Below, one piece after another: positions 42,864 to 52,500 of a DNA stretch of 64,000 nucleotides (position 1 is the first letter of the stretch; each line of letters begins with the position of its first letter). This DNA comes from CAYUYV01 sp964449455 (lineage in GTDB: Bacteria > Pseudomonadota > Alphaproteobacteria > JAJFIK01): NCBI GenBank assembly GCA_964449455.1, contig CAYUYV010000005.1, positions 1 to 64,000 on the forward strand, read 5' to 3'. A model generated the notes under the pieces. It did not search any database. It was not told the DNA's origin and was given only the letters and a program-made list of their open reading frames with translations. Made by a program: the position numbers and the translations under genes.

Positions 42864-43247
42864 TCAAGCCGCTATCCGGTCGATGGCGTCTTCGACGTCG
42901 CGCACCGCGTGGATCAGGGCCTCAAGGGTCTCCTGCCGGGCGGCCCGACAATCCGGCCCCGTCAAGCCTTCCGCCGTCTCGGCAAGGTCGGCAAGCGCGA
43001 AAGCGCCCACCCCCCGCGCCGATCCCTTTAACGAATGGGCGAGGGCATACCAGGCCTCATCGGTGAGGTCTGCGTCAAATTCCGTCAGCCATGTGGCCGC
43101 CTGGGTCCTGAAAATCCGCAAGATATCGGCCCGCACATCCCGATCACCGGCCGTGTACCAATCGAGATAGCTGATATCAATGGGCCCGGTGCCACCCGTG
43201 CTGCCCGACAGCTGCCGGGCCTCGTCATGCCCGCCCGCATCCGCCAT
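42864..43247 (-). CDS. Hpt (histidine phosphotransfer) domain protein
   Basis: 127 residues, mostly one Hpt four-helix domain. The phosphoacceptor His lies in 'ALAHSLKGSARGVGAFALADLAETAE' (H71), followed by the amphipathic helix 'RQETLEALIHAVRDVEDAIDRI'. Such proteins shuttle phosphoryl groups between hybrid histidine kinases and response regulators. Start chosen at the ATG with GAGGGAG eight nt upstream; the long upstream open frame is not protein-like. No kinase or regulator is adjacent, so the relay partners are elsewhere. Not ChpT, which is longer and dimeric. Confidence 0.85.
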   Translation of the reverse strand: MADAGGHDEARQLSGSTGGTGPIDISYLDWYTAGDRDVRADILRIFRTQAATWLTEFDADLTDEAWYALAHSLKGSARGVGAFALADLAETAEGLTGPDCRAARQETLEALIHAVRDVEDAIDRIAA

Positions 43248-43604
43248 AGTCCGCACTCCCTCAAAACACGCCGCCCCAAGGTGAGCCCTTGAGGCCACGC
43301 CAAAACCGGGTTTTTCGGATCGTTCACACCCACGGCTAGCATGAGTCGCGGGCCCGGTCCGGACCTGGAACGTCAGACTTTCCAGGCCTTTAGCCCATCT
43401 AAAATCGGACTGTCTCAAGGATCGGTTAACCCAGTGAGGGCCCCTCATCCGGCTTTGCGGAACGACCAGGCGATCCGGGCCGTATCGAATCGTCCATACT
43501 TTCGCCCGAGGCTTGGTGGGGGATGATCTGCAACGTGTCCGGACCCTGACTGATCGGACACGGCCTAGCCGGAAGGGGTAGCCCTTTGGGCAAGGCAATC
43601 TTTG

Positions 43605-43619
43605 TGGCACGGATCTTGC
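43605..43619 (+). promoter_or_regulatory. Consensus sigma-54 promoter with no clear gene directly downstream
   Basis: TGGCACGGATCTTGC matches TGGCACG-N4-TTGC at every consensus position, with GG and GC 10 nt apart. The predicted transcript starts near 43631 and runs toward the TipN-like gene about 550 bp away, across an assembly gap. Confidence 0.7.
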
Positions 43620-43884
43620 CCTCTTTTTGAGCGGGTTTGTAATCCAAGAGTGCCGTCGATGGTGAACGCGGTCAGGATTGCCCAACGGTAACGCGGCGCA
43701 GAACCAGATTTTGGTCCGCCTTGCGCATCCGGGTATCATCGGCGGATGCCGTAAGCCAGTAAGGCGTCGAGGTCATGCACCAACGTGAACCAGCCCCCTC
43801 CGATATGTTGGAGACAGTCAGCAATGTGGTCCCCGGCCCTCAGCCGCGCGGCCCCGGGGTGGAGACTGGCAGCGCCCCAAACGC

Positions 43885-43984
43885 NNNNNNNNNNNNNNNN
43901 NNNNNNNNNNNNNNNNNNNNNNNNNNNNNNNNNNNNNNNNNNNNNNNNNNNNNNNNNNNNNNNNNNNNNNNNNNNNNNNNNNNN
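43885..43984. other. Assembly gap (100 N)
   Basis: Exactly 100 N of unknown true size. The right edge begins in an 18-bp tandem repeat. Confidence 0.95.
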
Positions 43985-44020
43985 ACGCGCCATCGACCCA
44001 ACACGCGCCATCGACCGCAC
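43985..44020. repeat. 18-bp tandem repeat, two copies, beside an assembly gap
   Basis: ACGCGCCATCGACCCAAC (43985-44002) is followed by a copy with changes only near its end (44003-44020). The array probably extends into the gap to the left. Confidence 0.8.
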
Positions 44021-44184
44021 AGAGCCCGGGGCTGGGCACGGAACGCACCGCTACGGGCAGATCGGCACATCGAGGCCCCGCCAGTGCCAACCCGCGGGAC
44101 GGCGACCCCGTTCGAAAGAGACGGGTCCGCGCTCCGTCTGCGGATGACAGCCTCTACCATGAAGACCGGCCAGCACGCCGGCCG

Positions 44185-47100
44185 GTGCGCAACCGGCGCG
44201 CCCCCTCCCCTTCACCCCGAGCCCGGCGCGCATCCCGTTCGGATGCAGACACACCGGCCCGCACCGGCGTGTTTCTGCTCGCCGGTCTGTGGCTCTTGGT
44301 CAGTATCTTGATGGTCCTGACCCAGTTGAGTGGCGGCGGACAATCCTTGAGCACGGGCGACTGGCTGGTGCTCATCCTGGGTCTGACAGTGCCCTTCGCG
44401 GTGCTCGGGCTCGTTGCGCTCATCTTGCGCCATACGGCCCAGCTGCGCGTGAGCGCCCTCTCCATGGGCCGGGTCGCTGCGCGCCTCGCCGAGCCCCAGC
44501 AGGGTGCAGCCCAGGAAGTGGGCCTTCTGGGTACGGCCATCCGCCGCGAGCTTGATCATGTCACGGCCAGTCTCGACCATGCCATGAGCCGGGTGGGTGT
44601 GCTCGAAGAGCGTTTGAAAACCCAGACCCGCCTTCTTGATGAAACAGCGGCGCGGGTGGATGCCCATGCCCAGGCGGTTGGCGATTCCCTCGCCGCCCAC
44701 CGCGCACGCCTGATGGAAGCGGCCCAGAGCATCGGCGCCGAGGCCGAAGGTATGGGCGCGACGGTGGCGTCCCAGACGGACCGCATGGCCGAACACACAA
44801 AACGCGCCAGCGAGCAGCTGAGAAGCGTCCAGGCCGGCCTTGACGAGTCCAGCCAGGCCTTGGAGACGGCGGCCGCTGCTGCGGTCAAGCGCACCCATGA
44901 AGCGGCAACCGCGCTTGCCCGGGAAAACGAGACCCTGGCCGCCGCCGGCGACAAGGCGGCCGCCCAGGCCAGTGAGATTGCCAATGCCTCGGCAAACCAG
45001 TCCCGCTCCCTCGCGGAGGCCGGCGAACGCCTGACCCGCCAGAGCCAGGCCATCGACCAATTGTTCAAGGAACAGGGCACCGCGCTCCAGCGCGTTGGCA
45101 GCCTGATCGATACGCAGACGGAGAAGGTTTCCAGCGAGATCAAGGCCGGCATCCAGGATCTGCTCACCGCGCTCGACTCTGTGGGCGGACGGTCCGATGA
45201 GCTGGCGGGCAGCTTTGCCGCGCGGCTCGAGACCATTGCAAAGGCCGGCCAGAGCGCCGCCGAGACCATCGCCGAGGCGGGCACACGGGCCCGGGCCGCG
45301 GCGGAAGAAGCACGCGGGCATCTTGCCAGCCAGGCGGACGCTGCTGGCGGTATGCTGGAAGCCCATCTGCGTGAAGCCCGCAAGGCCGCCGAAGAGACGC
45401 GGACCCTGTTTGCCGATCAGGCCCGCGCCGCCGATGCCCTTCTCAAGAGCCATGCGGATCAGACGAGAACCGCTGCCGAAGAGGCCAGCGCGATGCTCCA
45501 GGAGCATGGGGCCAATGCCGGCGCGGTTCTGGAGCGCCATCTCAGCCAGACGCGCGCCGCAACGCGGGACGCCCAGGAGGCCATCGAAGCCCAGGCGGCG
45601 GCCGCTCAACAGGTCCTCGAAACGAGCGCGGCCCAGGCCCGTGCGACCGTCGAAGAGGAGACCAGGACCGCTGGCGCCCATCTCGAAAGCCAAATGGCCC
45701 AGGTGAGAGCCGCCGCCGAGGACGCCCGCGGCCTGCTGTCGGGCCATTCCGAGGCCGCCCGCGCCGCCCTTGCCACCCATCTTGATCAGGCCCGCAAGGT
45801 GCTCGATCATCTGGGCGCGGATATTGCGGCGGCGATGAAACAGCAGGCCGAAGCCGCCGGCGCGGATCTCAGTGGACAGACGGAACATGCGGCACAGGCC
45901 TTCGGCGAGCGGGTCGCTGCGGTTCAGCTGCGCCTGGAGCGCCAGATCGAAGAGGCGGGAGAGGCTCTGAAAGGGCTCCAGGACGAATGGGCGACTGCCT
46001 CGCAGGAGGGCCTGGAGATGGTCCGGGCCCGGACGGAAGAAACCCGGACGCTGCTGGCGGGGCTGACGGAAGATCTTTCCGGCTCCATCCAGAGCGTGAC
46101 CCATGCCCTCACCGGACAGGTCGGCGTGGCCCGGCGCTCCCTTGATGTGCTGCGTGAGGATGTGGAAAAGGCGGCGACTGTGGGCGGTGAGTCCTTGAGC
46201 CAGCGTGCCATCGACGTGAGCGAAACCCTCTCGCGCCTGCGCGAAGACCTTGACTCCTCGATCGCGGCAAGCAGTGGATCTCTTCGTCACCAGATTGAGG
46301 GAACACGGACGGCTGTAGAGGCCCTCAAAGGGGAGATGGAGGAGGCGCTGACCGGGGGCGGAGAGGCGCTGCGCCGTCAAACCGAGGCGGCCCGCGCCAC
46401 AGTGACCACGCTGCAGACGGATCTCAATCAGGCCGCCGCCGCGATCAATGCCAGCCTGCAAAACCAAACCGATGAAGCCCGCCAGGGCTTTGAAAGTCTC
46501 AAGGACGTGGTTGAAGGCTCCGTGGCACAGAATGCAAAGACCATTTCCTCGGCGGCGACGACCGCCCAGGAGGCCATCGAGGCCGCGGCCGAAACCGCGC
46601 GGGTGGTGGTTAACCGCCTGTCGGGTGAAACCAATGGCACCCTGGAGCGCCTGCGCAGCGCCATGGACACCCTGTCCGGTCAACTCAACGGCCTGCCCCG
46701 TGAAGCGGACGCCAGCGCCTCGAAAATCCGTGCGGTGATCGATGAACAGGTCGCCGAGATCAACCGCATCGCCGACGCGGCGGTGGATAAGGCCCGCTCC
46801 CTCACCCGCATTATTGATGAAGCCAGCAACTCAAGCGCACCGGTGCGGGTTCCCCCGGTACGACCCGTTCCGAACGCCCACAGCCCCAACGCCCAAGGCC
46901 CGACACCACAGGGCCCCAATCCACAAGCCCAAGGAAAAAGCCGGTCGGCCATGGACGGGCAGTCCCAGGGCGCCCGGCGCCGTGCGGTCGGCCCCGACTG
47001 GACCGGCAGCAGCGATGCGCCCATCTCCCTCGCCGCCCACCGTCCGGCGGCAGGCCGCCGTGAGCCGGTCATGCCGGCGGCCAGTACACCTCAACCCTTT

Positions 47101-47661
47101 CCGCAGGACGGAAGACAGGGCTCGCAAGTGAGCCGGGCAAATGAGTTTGCGGACCGCGATGTTGGCAGCCGCCAGGGCCGTGGCCGTGACAGCGATGGGC
47201 GGCGCGGCGGCCTTGGCTGGCGGGAGATCCTGAAAAAGGCGGAAAAATCCGAACGGGAAGCAACAAGTCAATCCCGTCAGGATGTGGACAGTCAGGACGC
47301 GGCGCGGGCCTCGTTGCGGGTCATCGAGACATTGCAGGCCATGGCCATCGATCTCGACAGGGCCCTTGAGGAAGATCCGCCCGCAGAACTGCTCCAACGC
47401 TATCTCAATGGCGACAGGAACGTCTTTGCCCGGCGCCTCGTCACCATGGGCGGGCCGGACATGAATGAGCGGATCCGGCGCAAATACGCCCAGGACCATG
47501 ACTTCCGCCAGGAAGTGAATCGCTATGTGACGGAATTCGAGACCATGCTCGAAACGGTTGCCAGCAAGGACCGGGAGAACATCCTTGCGGAAACCTATCT
47601 CACCAGCCAGACCGGCAAGGTCTATATGCTGCTGACAGGCGCGATCCACAAACGCTCCTAA
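44185..47661 (+). CDS. Large membrane-anchored coiled-coil protein, TipN-like
   Basis: 1158 residues: a short basic N-terminus, two membrane helices (about 28-50 'VFLLAGLWLLVSILMVLTQL' and 58-82 'DWLVLILGLTVPFAVLGLVALIL'), then a very long Ala/Glu/Gln-rich helical coiled-coil (about 95-880), a Pro/Asn/Gln-rich linker (about 885-1010) and a conserved globular C-terminus ('LLQRYLNGDRNVFARRLVTMGGPDMNERIRRKYAQDHDFRQEVNRYVTEFETML'). Two N-terminal helices plus a long coiled-coil is the architecture of TipN, the Caulobacter new-pole marker that guides flagellum placement. I infer TipN-like, not proven orthology. The GTG start has no good ribosome site, so the true start is uncertain. Confidence 0.75.
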   Translation: MRNRRAPSPSPRARRASRSDADTPARTGVFLLAGLWLLVSILMVLTQLSGGGQSLSTGDWLVLILGLTVPFAVLGLVALILRHTAQLRVSALSMGRVAARLAEPQQGAAQEVGLLGTAIRRELDHVTASLDHAMSRVGVLEERLKTQTRLLDETAARVDAHAQAVGDSLAAHRARLMEAAQSIGAEAEGMGATVASQTDRMAEHTKRASEQLRSVQAGLDESSQALETAAAAAVKRTHEAATALARENETLAAAGDKAAAQASEIANASANQSRSLAEAGERLTRQSQAIDQLFKEQGTALQRVGSLIDTQTEKVSSEIKAGIQDLLTALDSVGGRSDELAGSFAARLETIAKAGQSAAETIAEAGTRARAAAEEARGHLASQADAAGGMLEAHLREARKAAEETRTLFADQARAADALLKSHADQTRTAAEEASAMLQEHGANAGAVLERHLSQTRAATRDAQEAIEAQAAAAQQVLETSAAQARATVEEETRTAGAHLESQMAQVRAAAEDARGLLSGHSEAARAALATHLDQARKVLDHLGADIAAAMKQQAEAAGADLSGQTEHAAQAFGERVAAVQLRLERQIEEAGEALKGLQDEWATASQEGLEMVRARTEETRTLLAGLTEDLSGSIQSVTHALTGQVGVARRSLDVLREDVEKAATVGGESLSQRAIDVSETLSRLREDLDSSIAASSGSLRHQIEGTRTAVEALKGEMEEALTGGGEALRRQTEAARATVTTLQTDLNQAAAAINASLQNQTDEARQGFESLKDVVEGSVAQNAKTISSAATTAQEAIEAAAETARVVVNRLSGETNGTLERLRSAMDTLSGQLNGLPREADASASKIRAVIDEQVAEINRIADAAVDKARSLTRIIDEASNSSAPVRVPPVRPVPNAHSPNAQGPTPQGPNPQAQGKSRSAMDGQSQGARRRAVGPDWTGSSDAPISLAAHRPAAGRREPVMPAASTPQPFPQDGRQGSQVSRANEFADRDVGSRQGRGRDSDGRRGGLGWREILKKAEKSEREATSQSRQDVDSQDAARASLRVIETLQAMAIDLDRALEEDPPAELLQRYLNGDRNVFARRLVTMGGPDMNERIRRKYAQDHDFRQEVNRYVTEFETMLETVASKDRENILAETYLTSQTGKVYMLLTGAIHKRS

Positions 47662-47806
47662 GGGCCCGCTCTCCCCCTTTCCGCTTGGTCATTCCGACCG
47701 TGGCTCGCGTTGATTAGGCGATGCCCCACCGTCGGTATATACTGAGATGTGGGAAATCGGGTCAGGCCTGTTCAAGGCCCGCCCGAAAATCGAAGGGGGG
47801 CTTCTG

Positions 47807-48787
47807 GTGAAAGCCATTTTTCGGGTCTGTTTGATCCTGGCGAGCGTGCTGTCTCTGGCGGCTCCAGCGTCCGCGCAAGAGGGGCTGGTCTTGTCCAATG
47901 ATCTGGTGGGGCAACTCATTCGCGATCCAGCCGAAGCCGAAGCCTGGGCTGACAAGGCAATGCGGGATGCAAAGCCCGGAGCGCGCGCCGACATTACGCT
48001 CTACCGGGCCATCGCACAGGCACGCCAGTCCATCGACCGTAGACGGACCGCCAAGGCCGTGGAGCGATTGCTGAAGGCGCGCGCCGAGGCCGGAGAGCCT
48101 GACACACTCCTCACGGTTCTGGGATGGCTGACGGTTTCAGCATCGGCCCTCGTGCGCGAGGCCTGGCGGGATCTGGCGCAAATCGGTGCCCAGGCCGTGC
48201 TTGCCGCGGAACAGGGGACACCCCAGGACATCAATGTCCGTGGGCTGCTCTTTGCCCAATTTGGCATCGGTGTTCTGCGCACGCCCTCTCCCTCGTTCAA
48301 CGATGTGCTGAGAGCCCGCGAGATCTTCCGGACCGGCGCAGCCCTGTTCCCAAAGCAGACCGATGTGGATGATGTGCCGGACATCCTGGCTCAGCTTGTC
48401 ACTTGGGAAGCAACGGCCGACGCGCTTCTCAAGACCTTGGATCTGAAGAGAGCCGAGCGCGTTCTGGCCGAAACGCCCGAGGGATCAGGACGTCTCCCCT
48501 CAAAGCGGGAGGGGCTGGCCTGCGATATCGAGTTCATTGAACGCCCTCAGCCAACCTATCCCAAGGCGGCGCTGAGGAAAGGCTATATCGGTGCGGTGAT
48601 CATCGCCTATGATCTGGCAAAGGACGGTCGTGTGGTGAACGCCCGCACCTTGGCTGAAGTCCCGAACGCAACCTTTGCTCCCTATATTCTGGAAACAATG
48701 CCGTCCTGGCGCGCAAAGATTGCTCCGAATACACCGGACGCCTGCCTGTCAGACATCCTGACCCGGTTCGAATTCGTGATCCGCTAA
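47807..48787 (+). CDS. Secreted protein with C-terminal TonB-like domain
   Basis: 326 residues: signal peptide ('VKAIFRVCLILASVLSLAAPASAQEG'), a helical middle that looks TPR/solenoid-like (about 45-235), and a C-terminal TonB_C domain ('IEFIERPQPTYPKAALRKGYIGAVIIAYDLAKDGRVVNARTLAEVPNATFAPYILETMPSWRAK'). There is no N-terminal membrane anchor or Pro-rich spacer as in true TonB, so it is probably a periplasmic protein using this domain for binding. The GTG start is chosen because AAGGGGGG lies six nt upstream and the signal peptide begins there. Function unknown. Confidence 0.78.
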   Translation: MKAIFRVCLILASVLSLAAPASAQEGLVLSNDLVGQLIRDPAEAEAWADKAMRDAKPGARADITLYRAIAQARQSIDRRRTAKAVERLLKARAEAGEPDTLLTVLGWLTVSASALVREAWRDLAQIGAQAVLAAEQGTPQDINVRGLLFAQFGIGVLRTPSPSFNDVLRAREIFRTGAALFPKQTDVDDVPDILAQLVTWEATADALLKTLDLKRAERVLAETPEGSGRLPSKREGLACDIEFIERPQPTYPKAALRKGYIGAVIIAYDLAKDGRVVNARTLAEVPNATFAPYILETMPSWRAKIAPNTPDACLSDILTRFEFVIR

Positions 48788-48810
48788 GGTGCGGCGTATG
48801 GCCGGTGCTG

Positions 48811-49521
48811 TCAGACCGCCCCGAGAAGAAATACCTGCATATTCGGGTCCTCGCCTGACCGAACATGGGCCTCAAGAGCGGTGATCAAATCGCCGCGCAC
48901 CTGTCGTTTCACAGGGCCAAAGGCGGGTTGGGCCGCCAGTTCCTGTGCGGCCTTTCGTGCCGAGGCAAGCACATCCTCTTCCGGCACGAGGGCATCAATG
49001 ACATCCCGGGCGAACAAGGCCTCCCCCGGAACAATGGCGCTCGACATCGCCATGTGACGCAGCAAGGGGGGCGGCAACTCGTGCCGGATCACTTCGACCG
49101 GACCGATCGGAAACGGAATCCCGGCCTTTGCTTCCGGCATGCCGAACCGTGCCGCCTCAGATCGCGTGGCAATGCGAAAATCCGCACACAGCATGAGCAC
49201 GAAGCCGCCGCCGAGCGCATGGCCGTTCACCGCCGCCACGACAGGCCCTGGAAAAGAACAGATCGCGTGAACCATGCGGCTGATGGCGAGAATGAACGCC
49301 CGCCGCCCCGGGGCTCCAAGCGCCCCGAAATATGCCGTATCGACGCCAGCGCAAAAGGCGGATCCATGGCCCGTGATCATCACCGGCGTGTCCGGATCAA
49401 TCGATGAAAAGGCCTTTGTCACAAACTCGATCGAGGCAAGGTCAAGGGCGTTGACCTTGCCCCTCTGCAGCGTGATCTCGGTCACGCCCTCGCGAACGTC
49501 GATGCGATGGCCCTCAACCAT
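48811..49521 (-). CDS. Enoyl-CoA hydratase/isomerase (crotonase) family protein
   Basis: 236 residues with the crotonase fold. Oxyanion-hole segments 'GHGSAFCAGVDTAYF' and 'VVAAVNGHALGGGFVLMLCADFRIA' and the 'FGMPEAKAGIPFPIG' segment with a catalytic-position Glu are present. Family members hydrate, isomerise or cleave acyl-CoA thioesters. Exact reaction cannot be read from the sequence; absence of adjacent acyl-CoA genes gives no help. The ATG at MVEGHRIDVREGVTEI with GGAGGGATC upstream is used. Convergent with the TonB-domain gene and just downstream of the S8 protease gene on the same strand. Confidence 0.87.
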   Translation of the reverse strand: MVEGHRIDVREGVTEITLQRGKVNALDLASIEFVTKAFSSIDPDTPVMITGHGSAFCAGVDTAYFGALGAPGRRAFILAISRMVHAICSFPGPVVAAVNGHALGGGFVLMLCADFRIATRSEAARFGMPEAKAGIPFPIGPVEVIRHELPPPLLRHMAMSSAIVPGEALFARDVIDALVPEEDVLASARKAAQELAAQPAFGPVKRQVRGDLITALEAHVRSGEDPNMQVFLLGAV

Positions 49522-49571
49522 GGTCGATCCCTCCTGTTTCGCAGGCAGCCCGGGACACCCCGGCCCCTGTC

Positions 49572-52500
49572 CTACAGCATGAGATCTTCCTCGGCGAGTT
49601 CTGTCACGTCCGTCAAGCGTATGACGGCATCGGAAAAGGTCAGGGCGAGGCTGCCGGAAAAGGTGCCGGCGAGGGCATCGGATGCATCGACCACACCATT
49701 GCCCGAGGTGTCGAGATCGGCAAAATCGGCAATGTCCGAAATGCCCGTCAGGTCGAGGGAATCGCGTCCACGCTCGAAATCCACGAGAACATCCGTATCC
49801 GCCCCATTGGCCACCACAAAGACATCTGCCCCTGAGCCGCCGGTGAGCGTGTCATTGCCCGCCCCACCGGACAGGCTGTCCGCGCCCGCGTCACCGCGCA
49901 GATCGTCGTTCCCTGACGATCCGATCAAGGTGTCCTGCCCACTTCGACCGTCAATGAAGGCAATATCCGTCAGGGTCACGCCCGAGAAATCGAAAAGCTG
50001 GGGACCTCCACCGCCCTGAATCGCCACATTGGCGAACCCATTACCGGTAATCGTCTCCACACCGCTCAAATCTTTGAGGCCGATGACCGTGCCGTTCGCG
50101 GTGGCCTGGATCGTATCAAACCCACCGCCGCCATCGACACTGTCGAGACCGTTCGATGGGCCGCTATAGAGCAGCACGTCATTGCCCTGGCCGCCCAGCA
50201 CAGTGTCGTCACCACCGCCGCCCGTCAGGCTGTCGGCGCCGCCGCCGCCATCAAGACTGTCCGGGCCGCCGCCGCCAAGAAGGACATCGCCCGCGGACGA
50301 ACCAATCAACGTGTCCTGACCACCGCCAGTATTGATCGACGTGATTCCCTGGATCGTGACCCCGCTGAAATCCAGATTGTCCCCGGACGCACTGCCGGTG
50401 ATGCGCACATCGCTGAAACCCGCAGCGGTGATCACCTCGACACTGGTGAGCGCCTTCAGGCCGATATTGAGCCCGTTTCGGGTCGCCTCAAGGACATCCG
50501 TCCCCGACCCACCATCGACACTGTCATCGCCGATACCGGCCGAGACCCGGATGGTGTCATTGCCGTTGCCGCCGAGCAGGGTGTCGTCATTCTTCCCGCC
50601 ATCGAGGATGTCGGCGCCGCCACCACCGTCAAGCACATCCAAACCGTCACCGCCCAGGAGACTGTCCGCATTGGCGCCGCCGGACAGGCTGTCCCGGCCC
50701 GCAAGACCGTCAATGGTGTCGTTACCATCAAGACCGGAAATCGTGTCGGGGCCCGCCGTGCCGATCAGGCTGTCATTGCCGGTGGTGCCTATGGTGCCGC
50801 CGGGCTCGCCCGCGTCGACGGGATTGACCGTCACCTGCACCGTCGCACTGTCGCTCCCGCCCTGACCGTCAGTCACCGTGTAAGTGAAACTGTCCGTCCC
50901 CGTAAAATTCCCTGACGGCGTATAGATCAGCGCGCCACCCGATCCTGCACTCACCGCTCCGTTGGAGCCTTGGGTGAAAACCGCGATGGTCAAGGCATCG
51001 CCGTCAACATCGGTATCATTTCCAAGGACGGCGATGGTCACCGCCTCGCCTTCTTCCGTCTCCGCCGCATCATTGGCCGCATTCGGGTTATCATTGACTG
51101 CATCGACCGTGACGGACACCGTGGCGGTGGCACTGCCGCCCTGCCCATCGGTGAGCGTGTAGGAGAAACTGTCGGACCCGTTGAAATTGACCCGAGGAGT
51201 ATAGGTCACGCGACCATCGGGTCTGATCGTGACCGTACCGTCATTGCCTTGAGTGACGCTGGCCACGGTGAGAGTGTCGAGATCCGTATCCGTATCATTG
51301 GCCAGGACATCAACGATCACGGCTGTGTCTTCATCCGTAGTCGCAGAATCATTCGCGGCGACTGGAGGCGTGTTCAGCGGCGGATCAGAGGCTGGCAGCT
51401 CGGCAAGGGCCTGGGCAACGGCGTCAGCCGCATTGATCAGACCGGCGCCCGTGCGCGCGTCATTGCCCGTTCCCACACCAACGGATGCGAGCTCCTGGAA
51501 TGTACTGGTGAAGGACGCACCGGCCCTCGTCAGGGTAAAGGGCGTGTCAATATCGACGGCAGTTTGTTCGAGAATGCGTTCGATATCTGCGGGCGTCAGG
51601 TTCGGGTTGGCTTCGAGCATGAGGGCGGCCACTGCAGCCGCATTGGGCGCCGCAGCCGAGGTGCCGAAAAAGTTCGGGAAGCTGTCCAGATCCGGATTGC
51701 CGCCCGGAAACAGCGACGAGGTGAGGGAAATATCGCTGCCGAAAAAGGTGGTATTGCCGCCATCGGATGCGGTGAAGTCCACGGCATCGCGAACATCCGG
51801 CGTCGCCAGACGATTTCCGTCGGTATCAAAATAGATCGTGGAGCCACCGAGGGCCGAAAACGTCTCCGGAACCGTCCCGTCCACGGCGCCGAATGCTTCG
51901 GTGTAGAAGAACGGGGCGGCCCCGACGCCGAGCACGCCTTCGGCAACCGCATGGCCATAGGTCGTCCCGGCCCGGAACTCACTCAGATTGGAGAAGGAGG
52001 CCCTGTTCTCAAGATTGTATCCGGTGATAAAATCATCATTGGGCACATCAAAGCCCACAATGCGCATCATCTCCGGATCGGGACCTTCGAAATTGTTGAT
52101 GACAAGCTGCGCATTGATCGGCGCACCGGTAAAATTATCGACCATGACGCGTTCGGATGGATCCCGGCCCACATTGATGTTCAGGCTCGAGAACAGGACG
52201 GCGCCCGATTGATCGAGGATATGGAAATCAAGATCGGACTGGGCGCCTGGGCTGGAGCCGGTTGGGGCGGTGGAGCCGAACAGACTCGAGAACGGATCCG
52301 TCCACTGCAGAAACAAGTCTGCTGAACTGCCCACGGGGATCGTGATGTCGAGAGTCGTGTCGACACCGGGCCCCGGATCCCAGTCATGGAATGTGGTGCC
52401 CGCGCCGAAGGGCACGATACTGGCCAGGGTCGCGTCATTGGTCGCCCTGAAGGGCGCCTCATATCCCGCCGAGCCATTGTTGCCGGCGGAGGAGAAAAAG

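Larger units (their letters stand above)
43248..44184. other. Roughly 940-bp stretch without a confident gene
   Basis: Holds the divergent promoter region of the Hpt gene, a full-consensus sigma-54 promoter (43605-43619, plus strand), a possible 10-codon ORF starting ATG at 43652 or nearby, an N run at 43885-43984 and an 18-bp repeat. A minus-strand frame at about 43736-43880 ends 'GGGWFTLVHDLDALLAYGIRR' and could be a gene remnant, but I cannot assign it. Confidence 0.55.

Noticed and set aside
43248..43739. Upstream extension of the Hpt protein by about 160 residues
   Set aside because: Arg/Pro-rich, no domain, and a good ribosome site lies at the internal ATG. The sigma-54 consensus on the other strand also falls in this stretch.
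43736..43880. Possible remnant of an oxidoreductase C-terminus on the minus strand
   Set aside because: The 'GGGWFTLVHDLDALLAYG' ending faintly resembles the C-terminal part of FAD-binding aromatic hydroxylases, but fewer than 50 codons are visible before the gap and the likeness is too weak to annotate.
44212..46683. An 823-codon minus-strand open frame antisense to the TipN-like gene
   Set aside because: Gly/Leu/His-rich antisense of a coiled-coil coding sequence; no start site or domain.
50970..52325. A 451-codon plus-strand open frame antisense to the S8 protease gene
   Set aside because: It mirrors the repeat-rich protease coding sequence, has Gly/Arg/His-rich composition and no recognisable domain; the opposite strand encodes clear S8, cadherin-like and RTX motifs.
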